DNA of 64,000 nucleotides from UMGS1889 sp900556055 (GCA_902463265.1 CABQEV010000004.1:110712-174711); one strand, 5' to 3'. Positions 15,323 through 24,693 are shown, counted from the stretch's first letter. Notes: generated by a model not told the origin, from the sequence alone. A program made the numbers and translations.

Positions 15323-17512
15323 ATGAAAATCATCAAAAGAAACGGTTCGGAAGAGCAGTTCGACTCGACCAAGATAACCGCCGCAGTAGCAAAGGCAAAC
15401 GCTGCCTGCCAGCAGGGAGCTATCTCCGCAGAGGAGATCGAGGACGTTGCGGATTACGTTGAATATAAATGCAACAAAATGAACAGAGCCGTCTCCGTTG
15501 AGGAGATCCAGGATATGGTAGAGAATCAACTCATGGCAAAGGGTGCTTTTGAGCTTGCGAGACGCTATGTAAGATACCGCTACACACGTTCTCTCGTCAG
15601 AAAGGCAAACACTACCGACAACAAGATCCTCACCCTGCTCGAATGCAGCAATGAGGAGGTAAAGCAGGAAAATTCCAATAAGAACCCTACCGTCAACAGC
15701 GTCCAGAGGGACTATATGGCAGGCGAGGTCAGCCGTGACCTTACAAAGAGAATGCTTCTGCCGCAGGATATCGTCGAGGCGCATGAACAGGGCATTATCC
15801 ATTTCCATGACACGGACTATTTCGCACAGCATATGCATAACTGCGACCTCGTAAATCTCGAGGATATGCTCCAGAACGGCACTGTCATCAGCGAAACTCT
15901 CATCGAAAAGCCGCACAGCTTCTCAACTGCCTGCAACATTGCAACGCAGATAATAGCGCAGGTTGCGTCCAATCAGTACGGCGGACAGAGCATAAGCCTT
16001 GCACATCTTGCACCGTTCGTACAGATATCCCGGGAGAAAATACGCCGTGAATTTGAAGCGGAAGTCGCACGTCTCGGCTGTTCCCCCGACAAAGAGACCG
16101 CCGATGCAATAATTGAGGACAGACTGCGCAATGAGATCACAAGAGGCGTTCAGACTATCCAGTATCAGGTCGTAACACTGCTGACAACAAACGGACAGGC
16201 TCCGTTCGTCACCGTTTTTATGTACCTCGGAGAAGCAAAGAACGAGCGTGAGAAAAAGGATCTCGCTATGATAATCGAGGAAACACTCAGGCAGAGATAT
16301 ATGGGTGTCAAGAATGAATCGGGCGTGTGGGTAACACCTGCTTTTCCGAAGCTAATCTATGTTCTCGATGACGATAATATCACTGAGGACGCTCCTTATT
16401 ATTATCTGACCGAGCTTGCGGCAAAATGCACGGCAAGGCGAATGGTCCCCGACTACATATCCGCAAAGAAAATGCGTGAGCTGAAGGGCGATGTATACAC
16501 CTGCATGGGCTGCCGCTCATTCCTCACTCCCGACAGATCATATGTCAAGGGAAATCTCGCAAATGCGGGCAATTTCAAGGAAGGCACACGCAAATACTAC
16601 GGCCGCTTCAATCAGGGCGTTGTCACCGTAAATCTCGTTGATATCGGACTCAGCGCACATAAGGATATGGATAAATTCAGAAAGATATTCGACGAAAGAA
16701 TGGAGCTTTGCCACCGTGCCCTCAGATGCCGCCACGAAAGACTTCTCGGAACAGCATCTGATGTTGCGCCTATCCTCTGGCAGTACGGTGCGCTCGCACG
16801 TCTTAAAAAGGGCGAAAAGATCGACAGACTGCTTTATGACGGATATTCGACCCTTTCCCTCGGATATGCGGGTCTGTGGGAATGTGTATACAGCCTTATC
16901 GGCAAGAAGCTGACCGAACCCGAGGGCAAGGAGCTTGGACTTGAGATCATGCGAATGCTGAACGATTACTGCGCTGAATGGAAGAAAGCCGAAAACATAG
17001 ATTACAGCCTGTACGGCACTCCGCTTGAATCCACTACATATAAATTCGCAAAATGCCTTCAGAAGCGTTTCGGAATAATCAAGGGCATAACCGACAAGAA
17101 TTATATAACAAACAGCTATCACGTACATGTTACCGAGCAGGTAGATGCATTTGAAAAGCTGAAGCTTGAGTCAGAATTCCAGGCACTCTCCCCCGGAGGT
17201 GCTATCAGCTATGTCGAAGTTCCGAATATGCTCAATAATATCCCTGCCGTTATGCAGGTCGTAAGATTTATTTACGATAATATCATGTATGCGGAGCTTA
17301 ACACAAAGAGCGATTACTGCCAGATCTGCGGATATGACGGCGAGATAAAGATCGTTGAGGACGACGGAAAGCTTGTCTGGGAATGCCCCAAGTGCGGCAA
17401 CAGAGATCAGGACAAGATGAACGTTGCCAGAAGGACCTGCGGATATATCGGCACCCAGTTCTGGAATCAGGGAAGAACTCAGGAAATAAGAGAAAGGGTG
17501 CTTCATCTGTAA
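15323..17512 (+). CDS. nrdD: Anaerobic ribonucleoside-triphosphate reductase
   Basis: Class III oxygen-sensitive reductase making dNTPs from NTPs through a glycyl radical. 729 residues from the ATG at 15323, which has GGGGGAG eight bases upstream; an in-frame extension exists upstream but would overlap the regulatory region. An ATP-cone occupies about residues 1-95 (MKIIKRNGSEEQFDSTKI), the catalytic barrel follows, and the C terminus holds a four-cysteine zinc site (CQICGYDG and CPKCGN) and the glycyl-radical segment RRTCGYIGTQFWNQGR. It overlaps nrdG by one base (TAATG). A Crp/Fnr-type dyad lies about 60 bases upstream, suggesting control by the adjacent regulator. Confidence 0.97.
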   Translation: MKIIKRNGSEEQFDSTKITAAVAKANAACQQGAISAEEIEDVADYVEYKCNKMNRAVSVEEIQDMVENQLMAKGAFELARRYVRYRYTRSLVRKANTTDNKILTLLECSNEEVKQENSNKNPTVNSVQRDYMAGEVSRDLTKRMLLPQDIVEAHEQGIIHFHDTDYFAQHMHNCDLVNLEDMLQNGTVISETLIEKPHSFSTACNIATQIIAQVASNQYGGQSISLAHLAPFVQISREKIRREFEAEVARLGCSPDKETADAIIEDRLRNEITRGVQTIQYQVVTLLTTNGQAPFVTVFMYLGEAKNEREKKDLAMIIEETLRQRYMGVKNESGVWVTPAFPKLIYVLDDDNITEDAPYYYLTELAAKCTARRMVPDYISAKKMRELKGDVYTCMGCRSFLTPDRSYVKGNLANAGNFKEGTRKYYGRFNQGVVTVNLVDIGLSAHKDMDKFRKIFDERMELCHRALRCRHERLLGTASDVAPILWQYGALARLKKGEKIDRLLYDGYSTLSLGYAGLWECVYSLIGKKLTEPEGKELGLEIMRMLNDYCAEWKKAENIDYSLYGTPLESTTYKFAKCLQKRFGIIKGITDKNYITNSYHVHVTEQVDAFEKLKLESEFQALSPGGAISYVEVPNMLNNIPAVMQVVRFIYDNIMYAELNTKSDYCQICGYDGEIKIVEDDGKLVWECPKCGNRDQDKMNVARRTCGYIGTQFWNQGRTQEIRERVLHL

Positions 17513-18033
17513 TGAATTACGGCGAGATCAAAAACTGTGATATCGCAAACGGTCTCGGCGTGCGTGTTTCCCTGTTCGTATCGGGCTGCACGCACCGCTG
17601 CAAGGGCTGCTTCAATGCCCGGACATGGGACTTTTCGTTCGGCTCTCCATATACACAGGCTGTCGAGGACAGGATAATCTCCATGCTTTCACCCGGCTAT
17701 ATCAACGGTCTGTCGCTGCTGGGCGGCGAACCTATGGAGCCTGACAATCAGCGTGCGCTCATGCCGCTTCTCAGGCGTGTCAGGGAGACATATCCCGATA
17801 AGGATATCTGGTGCTATTCGGGATATACATTTAAGGACGATCTGCTGAGCGAAAGCCGTGCGAGATGCGAGGTCACAGACGAATTTCTTTCGTATATAGA
17901 TGTGCTTGTGGACGGCGAATTCGTTGAGGAAAAGAAAAACATAAGCCTTTCATTCCGAGGTTCGGAAAATCAGCGGATAATAGATGTCCCGAAAAGCCTT
18001 GAAACGGGAAAGACCGTTATAATTGAACTGTAA
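17512..18033 (+). CDS. nrdG: Anaerobic ribonucleotide reductase activating protein
   Basis: Radical SAM activase that installs the glycyl radical on NrdD using SAM and a [4Fe-4S] cluster. 173 residues with the cluster motif CTHRCKGC (about residues 26-33) and the SAM-binding LLGGEPM. The ATG at 17512 shares its A with the nrdD stop codon (TAATG), indicating translational coupling. A strong terminator follows at 18035. Confidence 0.96.
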   Translation: MNYGEIKNCDIANGLGVRVSLFVSGCTHRCKGCFNARTWDFSFGSPYTQAVEDRIISMLSPGYINGLSLLGGEPMEPDNQRALMPLLRRVRETYPDKDIWCYSGYTFKDDLLSESRARCEVTDEFLSYIDVLVDGEFVEEKKNISLSFRGSENQRIIDVPKSLETGKTVIIEL

Positions 18034-18034
18034 A

Positions 18035-18077
18035 AAATATCCTTTGTCAAAGGCAGCTCCCTTGACAAAGGATATTT
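18035..18077. terminator. Bidirectional terminator between nrdG and the chromate transporter
   Basis: Perfect 16-base arms AAATATCCTTTGTCAA (18035-18050) and its complement (18062-18077) with an 11-base loop, A-rich on one side and T-rich on the other. It serves the convergent nrdG and chromate transporter genes. Confidence 0.9.
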
Positions 18078-18643
18078 CATTTTATAAGGCACAAAACCGC
18101 ACCGATAACTCCGCTTCCGAGTATTATCATAACGGCACTGACCTTGAATTTTCTCAGCAGATAAAGCGAAGCTGCAAATATCAGAAGCTCAGGCAGACGG
18201 ATATCTCCTATCCTTATATTGTACCATTCTGTATTGAACAGTGCCAGTGTGAGTATCGACGCACCCGCAGATGCAATAAGCGCAACCACCGCAGGACGCA
18301 GTGCCGAAAGCACGGTCTGAACGCCGTCCGCAGTCCTGAATTTATAGTAGAAATGCGCAAGCACTATGCAGATGCAGAAGGACGGCATCACACAGCCAAA
18401 CGTGCAGACGACAGCACCCCATACACCCGCAAGCCTCATTCCGACGAATGTTGACGAGTTTATCGAGATCGGTCCGGGAGTCATTTCGGCAACGGTTATA
18501 AGGTCGGCAAATTCTTCGGGAGTCATAAGTCCGTAAATATCCACGACCTGCTCACGGATAAACGGTATTGCCGCATATCCGCCGCCTATGCTGAACAGCC
18601 CGACCTGTATGAACGCAAAGAACAGTTTAAGAAGAAGCATCAT
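18077..18643 (-). CDS. Chromate transporter family protein, subunit B
   Basis: A 188-residue membrane protein forming one half of a split CHR (ChrA) transporter, with about six hydrophobic segments. The family motif is visible in FSIGGGYAAIPFIREQVVD and ITVAEMTPGPISINSSTFVG. Short-chain CHR proteins work as pairs encoded by adjacent genes; the physiological substrate in gut or rumen anaerobes is unknown and chromate is only the family name. Its ATG overlaps the stop of the upstream half (18640) by four bases. Confidence 0.88.
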   Translation of the reverse strand: MMLLLKLFFAFIQVGLFSIGGGYAAIPFIREQVVDIYGLMTPEEFADLITVAEMTPGPISINSSTFVGMRLAGVWGAVVCTFGCVMPSFCICIVLAHFYYKFRTADGVQTVLSALRPAVVALIASAGASILTLALFNTEWYNIRIGDIRLPELLIFAASLYLLRKFKVSAVMIILGSGVIGAVLCLIK

Positions 18644-19218
18644 CTGCCCTCCTTTTTGCGGGATATTATCATGTCGGATATGCCGACCGCAAGGCAGATG
18701 ATTATGATAAGCATTGCACTCATGCCGAAGAAATATGTGCAGATGAATGCAGCCGCCATCATTATGATATACAATGCTCTCTTTGTTTTCAGGACATTTT
18801 TCGCAAGGCTTATCACAGCATCGAATATGACCGCCGCAACGCCCGCACGCATGACCTGCATAGCTGCCGCAATATACCTGTTCTCACGGAATTTGTCGTA
18901 GAACACGGATATCACGGAGATTATCAGCATCGGCGGTATAAGCGTGCCAAGCGCAGCCGCAAATGAACCGGCTGTTCCCGCAAGACGGTATCCGATAATA
19001 ACTGCGCAGTTCACAAGAATAGGTCCCGGCGCAGACTGGGTTATCGCCGTAACATCAAGCATTTCGTCCTCATCGAGCAGACCGAGATCCTCAACAAATT
19101 TCTTTTTTATCAGCGAAACGACAACAAATCCGCCGCCGAATGCACATGAACTCAGCAGGAACATTGAACTGAAAAGCGTCCACAGCATTCTAAGCTTTGG
19201 GCTTCGGGATCTGTCCAT
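18640..19218 (-). CDS. Chromate transporter family protein, subunit A
   Basis: A 192-residue partner half of the split CHR transporter, with six predicted hydrophobic segments and the paired motifs FGGGFVVVSLIKKKFVED and VTAITQSAPGPILVN. The ATG at 19218 is chosen because GGAGGTG precedes it by five bases; an upstream in-frame start at 19233 lacks such a site. ATGA overlap with subunit B indicates co-translation. Confidence 0.88.
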   Translation of the reverse strand: MDRSRSPKLRMLWTLFSSMFLLSSCAFGGGFVVVSLIKKKFVEDLGLLDEDEMLDVTAITQSAPGPILVNCAVIIGYRLAGTAGSFAAALGTLIPPMLIISVISVFYDKFRENRYIAAAMQVMRAGVAAVIFDAVISLAKNVLKTKRALYIIMMAAAFICTYFFGMSAMLIIIICLAVGISDMIISRKKEGR

Positions 19219-19272
19219 AAAACACCTCCGCATAAAAAACAGCCTGCGCCGTTAAAACGCAGACTGCAAATA

Positions 19273-20127
19273 TCAATCTATGTACTCGATAACGCCGATC
19301 GCCTTTACTCCCGCACCGACGTGGCATGAGATGCTGACAGGCAGCTTCCTGAGCTGAACATCAAAATCGGGGAAAGTTTTTCTGACAGTTTCAAGCCATT
19401 CATTTGCAGGTCCGATATCTCCCGAATATGCTGTTTCAAGATGTATCTTTTTGCCTGCAAAACGCTCCTTTATGTCCTTTTCCACAGCACTCAGCATGAT
19501 CTTTTCTGCATTTGCCATTCCTCTTGCCTTAGAGAATGCATCAAGCTTTGAACCCTGTATCTGAAGAACGGGCTTCAGGTTAAGAACAGCCGCGATCGCA
19601 GCGCCTGCCTTTGTTACTCTGCCGCTCTTTTTCAGCAGTTCAAGAGTGTTTACAGCAAGATAAATGCTTGCATCAAACGACCTCTTTTCAAGCTCGTCCT
19701 TTATTTCCTGAGCCGAAAGGCCTCTTTCAGCAAGCTTCAAAGCATCAACGGCGGACTGTCTCTGAGAGATAGAGATACGCTTGTTGTCAACAACTACTAC
19801 CCTGCCGTCATAATCCTCGGCAAGCGCCTTTGCAGTACCCATCGAACCGCTCAGCGCAGATGACATCGGGATATGCACAACCTGATCGTGATCCTTCAGA
19901 AGCTTGTCCCAGAAGCTTGTAAGCACATCGGGAGAAGGCTGAGAAGTCGAAACATCAGAACCTGAACCCAGCATCTCAAAGAAATGCTCATAGGTGCAGT
20001 TCACGCCCTCGAAGTACTCATCACCGTCAACGATAAAGGGCATCGGGATAACAAATATACCGAGCTTTGCCGCCTCATCAGCGTCCATTCCGCTGTTTGT
20101 ATCTGTCATGATAGCTATTTTGCTCAT
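19273..20127 (-). CDS. DegV family fatty-acid-binding protein
   Basis: A 284-residue cytosolic DegV protein. This family binds long-chain fatty acids; in several Firmicutes it is the FakB subunit that presents fatty acid to the kinase FakA for phospholipid synthesis. The N terminus IAIMTDTNSGMDADEAAKLG and the SGSMGTAKALAED block are typical. No fakA gene is seen in the window, so partner and ligand are inferred. It has its own promoter (20167-20195). Confidence 0.9.
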   Translation of the reverse strand: MSKIAIMTDTNSGMDADEAAKLGIFVIPMPFIVDGDEYFEGVNCTYEHFFEMLGSGSDVSTSQPSPDVLTSFWDKLLKDHDQVVHIPMSSALSGSMGTAKALAEDYDGRVVVVDNKRISISQRQSAVDALKLAERGLSAQEIKDELEKRSFDASIYLAVNTLELLKKSGRVTKAGAAIAAVLNLKPVLQIQGSKLDAFSKARGMANAEKIMLSAVEKDIKERFAGKKIHLETAYSGDIGPANEWLETVRKTFPDFDVQLRKLPVSISCHVGAGVKAIGVIEYID

Positions 20128-20166
20128 TTATAAAATTCCTCACATTTCATAGATAAATCAATAAGT

Positions 20167-20195
20167 ATGATAACACACGGCATCCCAAATGTCAA
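20167..20195 (-). promoter_or_regulatory. Promoter of the degV gene
   Basis: Minus-strand TTGACA (20195-20190), 17-base spacer and TATCAT (20172-20167), about 40 bases upstream of the degV ATG. Confidence 0.8.
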
Positions 20196-20226
20196 GCATT
20201 AACACATTTTATTAACATAATTTTCT

Positions 20227-21105
20227 TTATGTTTCGCTCTTTTTATGCTGCATACGAAACTGCTTCGGAGTTATGCCTTTGTATCTGCGGAAGCTTTTTA
20301 TCATGTGGCTGCAGTCGGAAAATCCCGTTTCCTGGCTTATATAGCTGAGGTCAAAATCGGTGTAAAGAAGAAACTCCTCCGCCTTCATGATTCTTACGCT
20401 TTCAATGTATTCCTTGCAGGTCTTTCCGTAGACTTCAAGGAATTTTTTTGCGAAATACGAATAGCTCATTCCGCATTCACGGGCGATATCGGTTACCTGT
20501 ATCCCATCGCCCATGTGCTTGTCTATATATTCGGTTATGCTGTAAATATCGTATCTCATATCATCGGCATATGCATTGCTGTCAACTGAAAAGCCCTGTT
20601 TCTGCCAGCATCTTATAATGCCGATGAGCAGCCTTGATATCTCCGCGCGTATCACCATGTCACAGCCATAGCTGTAGCTGTTCGTCTCACTTATGCATCG
20701 GCGGAATATTTCCTCCGCTTCGGACGCTGCTGAGCTGTCAGCCTCAAAAAATATATTCATACACTTTTTTTCTGCGCTTCGGAATATGCTCCTGAATGTC
20801 GGTGAATATTCGGGAGTCATGTTCAGCCTGTTTATATCGAATTTCAGCACGGCATATCTCAGCGGTTCGCCGTTTGTCGCATATATCGAATGTACAGCCT
20901 TCGGGTGAAAGACGATCATATCCCCTTCACTCAGGATAAATCTGTCATTTCCCGAATTCATTTCCGCACAGCCCTCGACAAGATATATTATCTCCATGAA
21001 ATAATGCCAATGAGGTCTTACGGGGAAATTATTTTTATCGGCATTGTAATAAAAACATTCCGCAGGCGAATCGAGCGAATCACTTTCTTCAAAATAATAG
21101 TACAT
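20227..21105 (-). CDS. AraC family regulator divergent from the GH113 operon
   Basis: A 292-residue regulator with an N-terminal cupin domain (FPVRPHWHYFMEIIYLVEGC, about residues 28-47, with the typical H-x-H pattern) and a C-terminal AraC domain (IARECGMSYSYFAKKFLEVY and following, about 205-285). Divergent placement, 116 bases from the GH113 gene, makes that operon its likely target, with a mannan- or glucan-derived sugar as the probable signal. No terminator separates it clearly from degV, which has its own promoter. Confidence 0.9.
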   Translation of the reverse strand: MYYYFEESDSLDSPAECFYYNADKNNFPVRPHWHYFMEIIYLVEGCAEMNSGNDRFILSEGDMIVFHPKAVHSIYATNGEPLRYAVLKFDINRLNMTPEYSPTFRSIFRSAEKKCMNIFFEADSSAASEAEEIFRRCISETNSYSYGCDMVIRAEISRLLIGIIRCWQKQGFSVDSNAYADDMRYDIYSITEYIDKHMGDGIQVTDIARECGMSYSYFAKKFLEVYGKTCKEYIESVRIMKAEEFLLYTDFDLSYISQETGFSDCSHMIKSFRRYKGITPKQFRMQHKKSET

Positions 21106-21221
21106 ATAAGCCTCCCGAGGATAGATTTTTACAAATTTTAAACATTTATATTATATCATACTTCTTCACGAAATGCTATACTATCCTTGAAATTTTTTAC
21201 GGAAGGTGATATTCGTACATC

Positions 21222-22157
21222 ATGGAATTTATTAAAGGAATAACATTTGCAGCATTCGCAAGGCAGGGAACTCTCCTAAAAAAAGAAACGCGCGAAAGCC
21301 TTGATAATCTCGCCGAACGCACAGGCGCAAATTTCATAACGATAGTTCCGAACGGCTTACAGGATACGCAGCAGTCGGAAGATATAGATTTTCTTTCGGA
21401 AAGCTCAATGTCCGAAGAGGAACTGACCGATCTTATCGGCTATGCACATTCAAAGGGACTCGCAGTTGCGCTGAAGCCTACCGTCAACTGCCGCAACGGC
21501 ACATGGCGTGCGCATATCAGCTTCTTTGATGAGGACGTTCCCTGCGAGCCGAAATGGGGAAACTGGTTCAGATCATACACCGATTTTCAGGTGCATTATG
21601 CAAAAATTGCCCAAAAAACGGGCTGCGAGATGTTCATTGCAGGCTGCGAAATGGTGCAGTCCGAACATCGTGCGGACGAATGGCGCAGCGTTATATCCGA
21701 AATACGCAAGGTTTACAGCGGCCCTGTGTCCTATAATACGGACAAATATCAGGAGCATAACGTCAGCTGGTGGGACGCTGTTGACATCATATCATCAAGC
21801 GGATATTATCCCGTAAATGACTGGGAAAATCAGCTTGACAGAATTGAAAAGGTCGTAAAACGCTTCAATAAGCCGTTCTTTTTTGCGGAATGCGGCTGTA
21901 TGTCCACAGCAGGTTCACCGCTTGTACCGAATGACTGGTCAGTCAAGGGCGACATTGATCTTGAAGGTCAGGCGAACTGGTACAGGACAATGCTTGAGGC
22001 GTGTTCAAAGCGCAGCTGGGTCGGCGGATTCTGCATATGGGACTGGGCTTGCAGACAGTATCCGATCGCAAAGGCAGCCTCTCACGGCGGCTACGAGATA
22101 TACGGAAAACCTGCGGAAAAGGTCGTTTCGGACTTCTACCGCAGCATAAATAAATGA
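21222..22157 (+). CDS. Glycoside hydrolase family 113-like (beta-mannanase type)
   Basis: A 311-residue TIM-barrel hydrolase without signal peptide. The pattern GCEM (Glu143) and AECG (Glu223) gives the acid/base and nucleophile pair; the 80-residue spacing matches that between the two catalytic glutamates of characterised GH113 mannanase. Other marks are KGITFAAFARQG at the N terminus and WVGGFCIWDWACR before the C terminus. GH113 enzymes cleave beta-1,4-mannan and manno-oligosaccharides. It heads an operon with GH9 and an SGNH esterase, its stop overlapping the next start (ATGA). The -10-like TATACT at about 21174 has no good -35, in line with activator dependence. Confidence 0.85.
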   Translation: MEFIKGITFAAFARQGTLLKKETRESLDNLAERTGANFITIVPNGLQDTQQSEDIDFLSESSMSEEELTDLIGYAHSKGLAVALKPTVNCRNGTWRAHISFFDEDVPCEPKWGNWFRSYTDFQVHYAKIAQKTGCEMFIAGCEMVQSEHRADEWRSVISEIRKVYSGPVSYNTDKYQEHNVSWWDAVDIISSSGYYPVNDWENQLDRIEKVVKRFNKPFFFAECGCMSTAGSPLVPNDWSVKGDIDLEGQANWYRTMLEACSKRSWVGGFCIWDWACRQYPIAKAASHGGYEIYGKPAEKVVSDFYRSINK

Positions 22158-23848
22158 GCCTACGGGCAGAATGGGAGAATATGAATAAAACTTATTTCAC
22201 AAGAAAGAAACCATCGCTGAGACATTATGAGGGACATATTTTTGTCGATCAGGCGGGATATCTTCCGCTGTCGCAGAAAAAAGCGGTCATCAATATCCCC
22301 TGCGAAAAATTCTCGCTGACGGATATGGACGGAAACACCGTTTATGAGGGAAAAACCGTGCATTTCGGACATGACGCAATTTCCGCTGACGATGTTTATA
22401 CCGCAGATTTTTCCGGCTTCAGAAACTGCGGCACATATCATCTGAACATTGACGGCGAAAGCTCAATGCCGTTTACGATCGCAGAAAATGCCTACGAAGA
22501 TGTGCTGAAAAAGACTGAAAAGGCGTTTTATTTTCTTAGATGCGGCTGTGCGCTGGACGAAAAATTCGCAGGCGTTTACAGTCATGCAAAATGTCACTCC
22601 GAAAAAGCCGTTCTCTGGGACGATCATTCGGTATCTCTCGATGTAACGGGCGGCTGGCATGATGCGGGAGATTACGGCAGATACGTCACTGCTGCTGCCT
22701 GTGCGCTTGCACATCTTCTGTATGCTTTCAGGCTTTATCCCGAGATCTTCGGCGGACAGGATCTGAATATCCCCGAAAGCGGCGGAAAGCTCCCCGATAT
22801 TCTTGCCGAATGCAAATATGAGCTTGACTGGCTGATGAAAATGCAGCGTGAGGACGGCGGCGCATATCACAAGGCAACAACTCAGCATCATGCGGCGTTT
22901 ATCATGCCCGAGAACGACAAGGCACAGCTTTTTGTGCTGCCCGTTTCATCATTTGCTACTGCCGATCTTGCGGCTGTATGCGCCCTTGCTTCAAAGGTTT
23001 ACAGACCTTTTGACGCAGGATATGCCGACAGACTTTTTGAAGCTGCGGAGATGTCATACCGCTGGCTCGATGCCAATCCCGGATTCATTTTCGATAACAA
23101 AGAGGACTGCAAAACAGGCGTTTACGGTCAGCACAGTGACATTTCAAACAGATTCTGGGCGGCTGCCGAAATGTACAATATTTCGGACAGCAGCAAATAT
23201 CTCGATGATATGCATGACCTGCTCGGAAACGATTTTCCTCTTTCGGAACTCGGTTATGTTGAAATGGGCGGACTTGCGTCCCTTTCCTGCATACTGAATG
23301 ACAAATTTCCCGACAAAGAGCTTAAAGACCGCATGATATCAGCATTTGCAAACGAAGCGGAACGCCTGAAAAATACGGCGGACAGCTGCGGATATTCTGC
23401 CGCAATGACAGAAAAAGACTATGGCTGGGGCAGCAACATGAACCTTCTGAAACACGGAATGATATTCCTTATCGCAGACAGGATCGAAAACAGCCGCCGC
23501 TTCCTGCCGTATGCCGAAGCGCAGCTGCATTATCTGCTGGGCGTGAATGCCACGGGATACAGCTATGTTACGGGAGTAGGCGGATTTTGCTGCTGCTATC
23601 CGCACCTGCGTCCGGCTCATGCTGACGGTATAGATGAATGTATCCCCGGAATGGTCAGCGGAGGCCCGAACAGATATCCCTGCGATGAAGATGCCGAGAT
23701 ACTTATCCCGAAAGGCACTCCACCGATGAAATGCTACGCAGATGATGTCGGCTGCTATTCGCTGAATGAAATAACTATATACTGGAACTCGCCTGCTGTT
23801 TTTCTTATAGCAGGAATAACTTATGAGGAGGATAATTATGAACGATAA
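22154..23848 (+). CDS. Glycoside hydrolase family 9, cytoplasmic
   Basis: A 564-residue GH9 enzyme with an N-terminal immunoglobulin-like CelD_N domain (about 28-110; IFVDQAGYLPLSQKKAV) followed by the (alpha/alpha)6 barrel. Catalytic residues are visible: the base aspartates in GGWHDAGDYGR (Asp170/Asp173), the signature YPHLR, and the acid Glu539 in YADDVGCYSLNEITIYW, which matches the GH9 signature 2 exactly. No signal peptide, dockerin or carbohydrate-binding module is present, unlike secreted GH9 cellulases, so it probably cleaves imported cello- or glucomannan oligosaccharides. The start is uncertain: ATG 22154 is coupled to the GH113 stop; ATG 22181 has GGGAG but only three bases away. 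Confidence 0.92.
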   Translation: MSLRAEWENMNKTYFTRKKPSLRHYEGHIFVDQAGYLPLSQKKAVINIPCEKFSLTDMDGNTVYEGKTVHFGHDAISADDVYTADFSGFRNCGTYHLNIDGESSMPFTIAENAYEDVLKKTEKAFYFLRCGCALDEKFAGVYSHAKCHSEKAVLWDDHSVSLDVTGGWHDAGDYGRYVTAAACALAHLLYAFRLYPEIFGGQDLNIPESGGKLPDILAECKYELDWLMKMQREDGGAYHKATTQHHAAFIMPENDKAQLFVLPVSSFATADLAAVCALASKVYRPFDAGYADRLFEAAEMSYRWLDANPGFIFDNKEDCKTGVYGQHSDISNRFWAAAEMYNISDSSKYLDDMHDLLGNDFPLSELGYVEMGGLASLSCILNDKFPDKELKDRMISAFANEAERLKNTADSCGYSAAMTEKDYGWGSNMNLLKHGMIFLIADRIENSRRFLPYAEAQLHYLLGVNATGYSYVTGVGGFCCCYPHLRPAHADGIDECIPGMVSGGPNRYPCDEDAEILIPKGTPPMKCYADDVGCYSLNEITIYWNSPAVFLIAGITYEEDNYER

Positions 23849-24461
23849 AGAAATTAAGGTTGAGAATTTCCGAAAGGCTAACAAGGATATAATCAAGGGA
23901 CAGACCGTGCTGACAGGCTCTTCACTTATGGAAATGTTCCCCGCAAACAAGCTGCTTGACGAGATCGGCAGTGACATAATAGTTTATAACCGTGCTGTCG
24001 GCGGATTTGTCACCGAGGAGCTTATGAAGGTGCTGGACGTATGCGTTTTTGATCTTCAGCCGTCAAAGGTATTCATCAATATAGGCACAAACGACCTCAG
24101 CGATTCACGCATTCCGATGCAGAAGATCATGGATAATTACGATAAGATCATCACAGCGATCGAGGAGAATGTCCCTAATGTCAGAATTTATATGATGGCG
24201 TATTATCCGATAAATTATGAGGCAGCTGCCGAAAACATGAAGGAATGCCTGAAAGTCCGCACGAATGAAAAGATCAATGCGGCAAATGCGGAAGTCAGGA
24301 AGCTTGCCGAAAAGCACGGTCAGCGTTATATCGACATCAGCGATAAGCTGAAGGATGAAAAGGGCAGGCTGAAAGCGGAATATACTATCGAAGGTCTGCA
24401 CATCAAAGAAGCAGGATACCGTGCGATATTCAATGATTTTCTGAAATATCTGAGCGAGTAA
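23838..24461 (+). CDS. SGNH/GDSL hydrolase, likely carbohydrate esterase
   Basis: A 207-residue cytosolic SGNH-fold hydrolase. Block I is LTGSSLMEMF with Ser29 as the probable nucleophile, block III is NIGTNDLSD, and block V is EGLHIKEAGY. The usual catalytic Asp of the DxxH motif is Glu here, which is uncommon. The ATG at 23838 has GAGGAGG six bases upstream and overlaps the GH9 gene by 11 bases. Given its partners, deacetylation of acetylated mannan or glucomannan oligosaccharides is the likely task; this is inferred from context, not from the sequence alone. Confidence 0.82.
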   Translation: MNDKEIKVENFRKANKDIIKGQTVLTGSSLMEMFPANKLLDEIGSDIIVYNRAVGGFVTEELMKVLDVCVFDLQPSKVFINIGTNDLSDSRIPMQKIMDNYDKIITAIEENVPNVRIYMMAYYPINYEAAAENMKECLKVRTNEKINAANAEVRKLAEKHGQRYIDISDKLKDEKGRLKAEYTIEGLHIKEAGYRAIFNDFLKYLSE

Positions 24462-24469
24462 AATTTTTC

Positions 24470-24498
24470 TTGACAACAGCGCTTTTTTAAGCTATAAT
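24470..24498 (+). promoter_or_regulatory. Promoter of tRNA-Leu
   Basis: TTGACA (24470-24475), exactly 17 bases, TATAAT (24493-24498). The tRNA begins 14 bases after the -10 box. Confidence 0.92.
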
Positions 24499-24511
24499 AT
24501 AAAAAGCGCAC

Positions 24512-24596
24512 GCCGGTGTGATGGAATTGGCAGACGTAGCGGACTCAAAATCCGCCGGGGCAACCCGTACCGGTTCAAGCCCGGTCACCGGCACCA
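24512..24596 (+). tRNA. tRNA-Leu (anticodon CAA)
   Basis: The acceptor stem GCCGGTG pairs with CACCGGC, followed by ACCA with the CCA end encoded. The anticodon stem GCGGA/TCCGC encloses the loop CTCAAAA, giving anticodon CAA, which reads UUG. A variable arm of class II type and the T arm ACCGG-TTCAAGC-CCGGT follow. The length (85 bases) and long variable arm fit leucine tRNA. Confidence 0.97.
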
Positions 24597-24632
24597 AAGG
24601 CATTCCGAACTTAATTGTCGGAATGCCTTTTT
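24597..24632 (+). terminator. Terminator of tRNA-Leu
   Basis: AAGGCATTCCGA and its complement TCGGAATGCCTT with a nine-base loop, followed by TTTTT. It begins directly after the CCA end. Confidence 0.92.
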
Positions 24633-24643
24633 GCTTTTTATCA

Positions 24644-24677
24644 GACCCACGGTGCATTTTATCCGACTCAGAATGCA
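24644..24677 (+). promoter_or_regulatory. Putative LytTR binding site (two direct repeats)
   Basis: The pattern AC-CA---TGCA occurs twice, at 24645 and 24666, with a 21-base period, just upstream of the -35 box of the ABC operon that includes a LytTR gene. LytTR regulators characteristically bind two direct repeats spaced by about two helical turns. Confidence 0.45.
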
Positions 24678-24693
24678 GCTTGAATGAAAGCAC

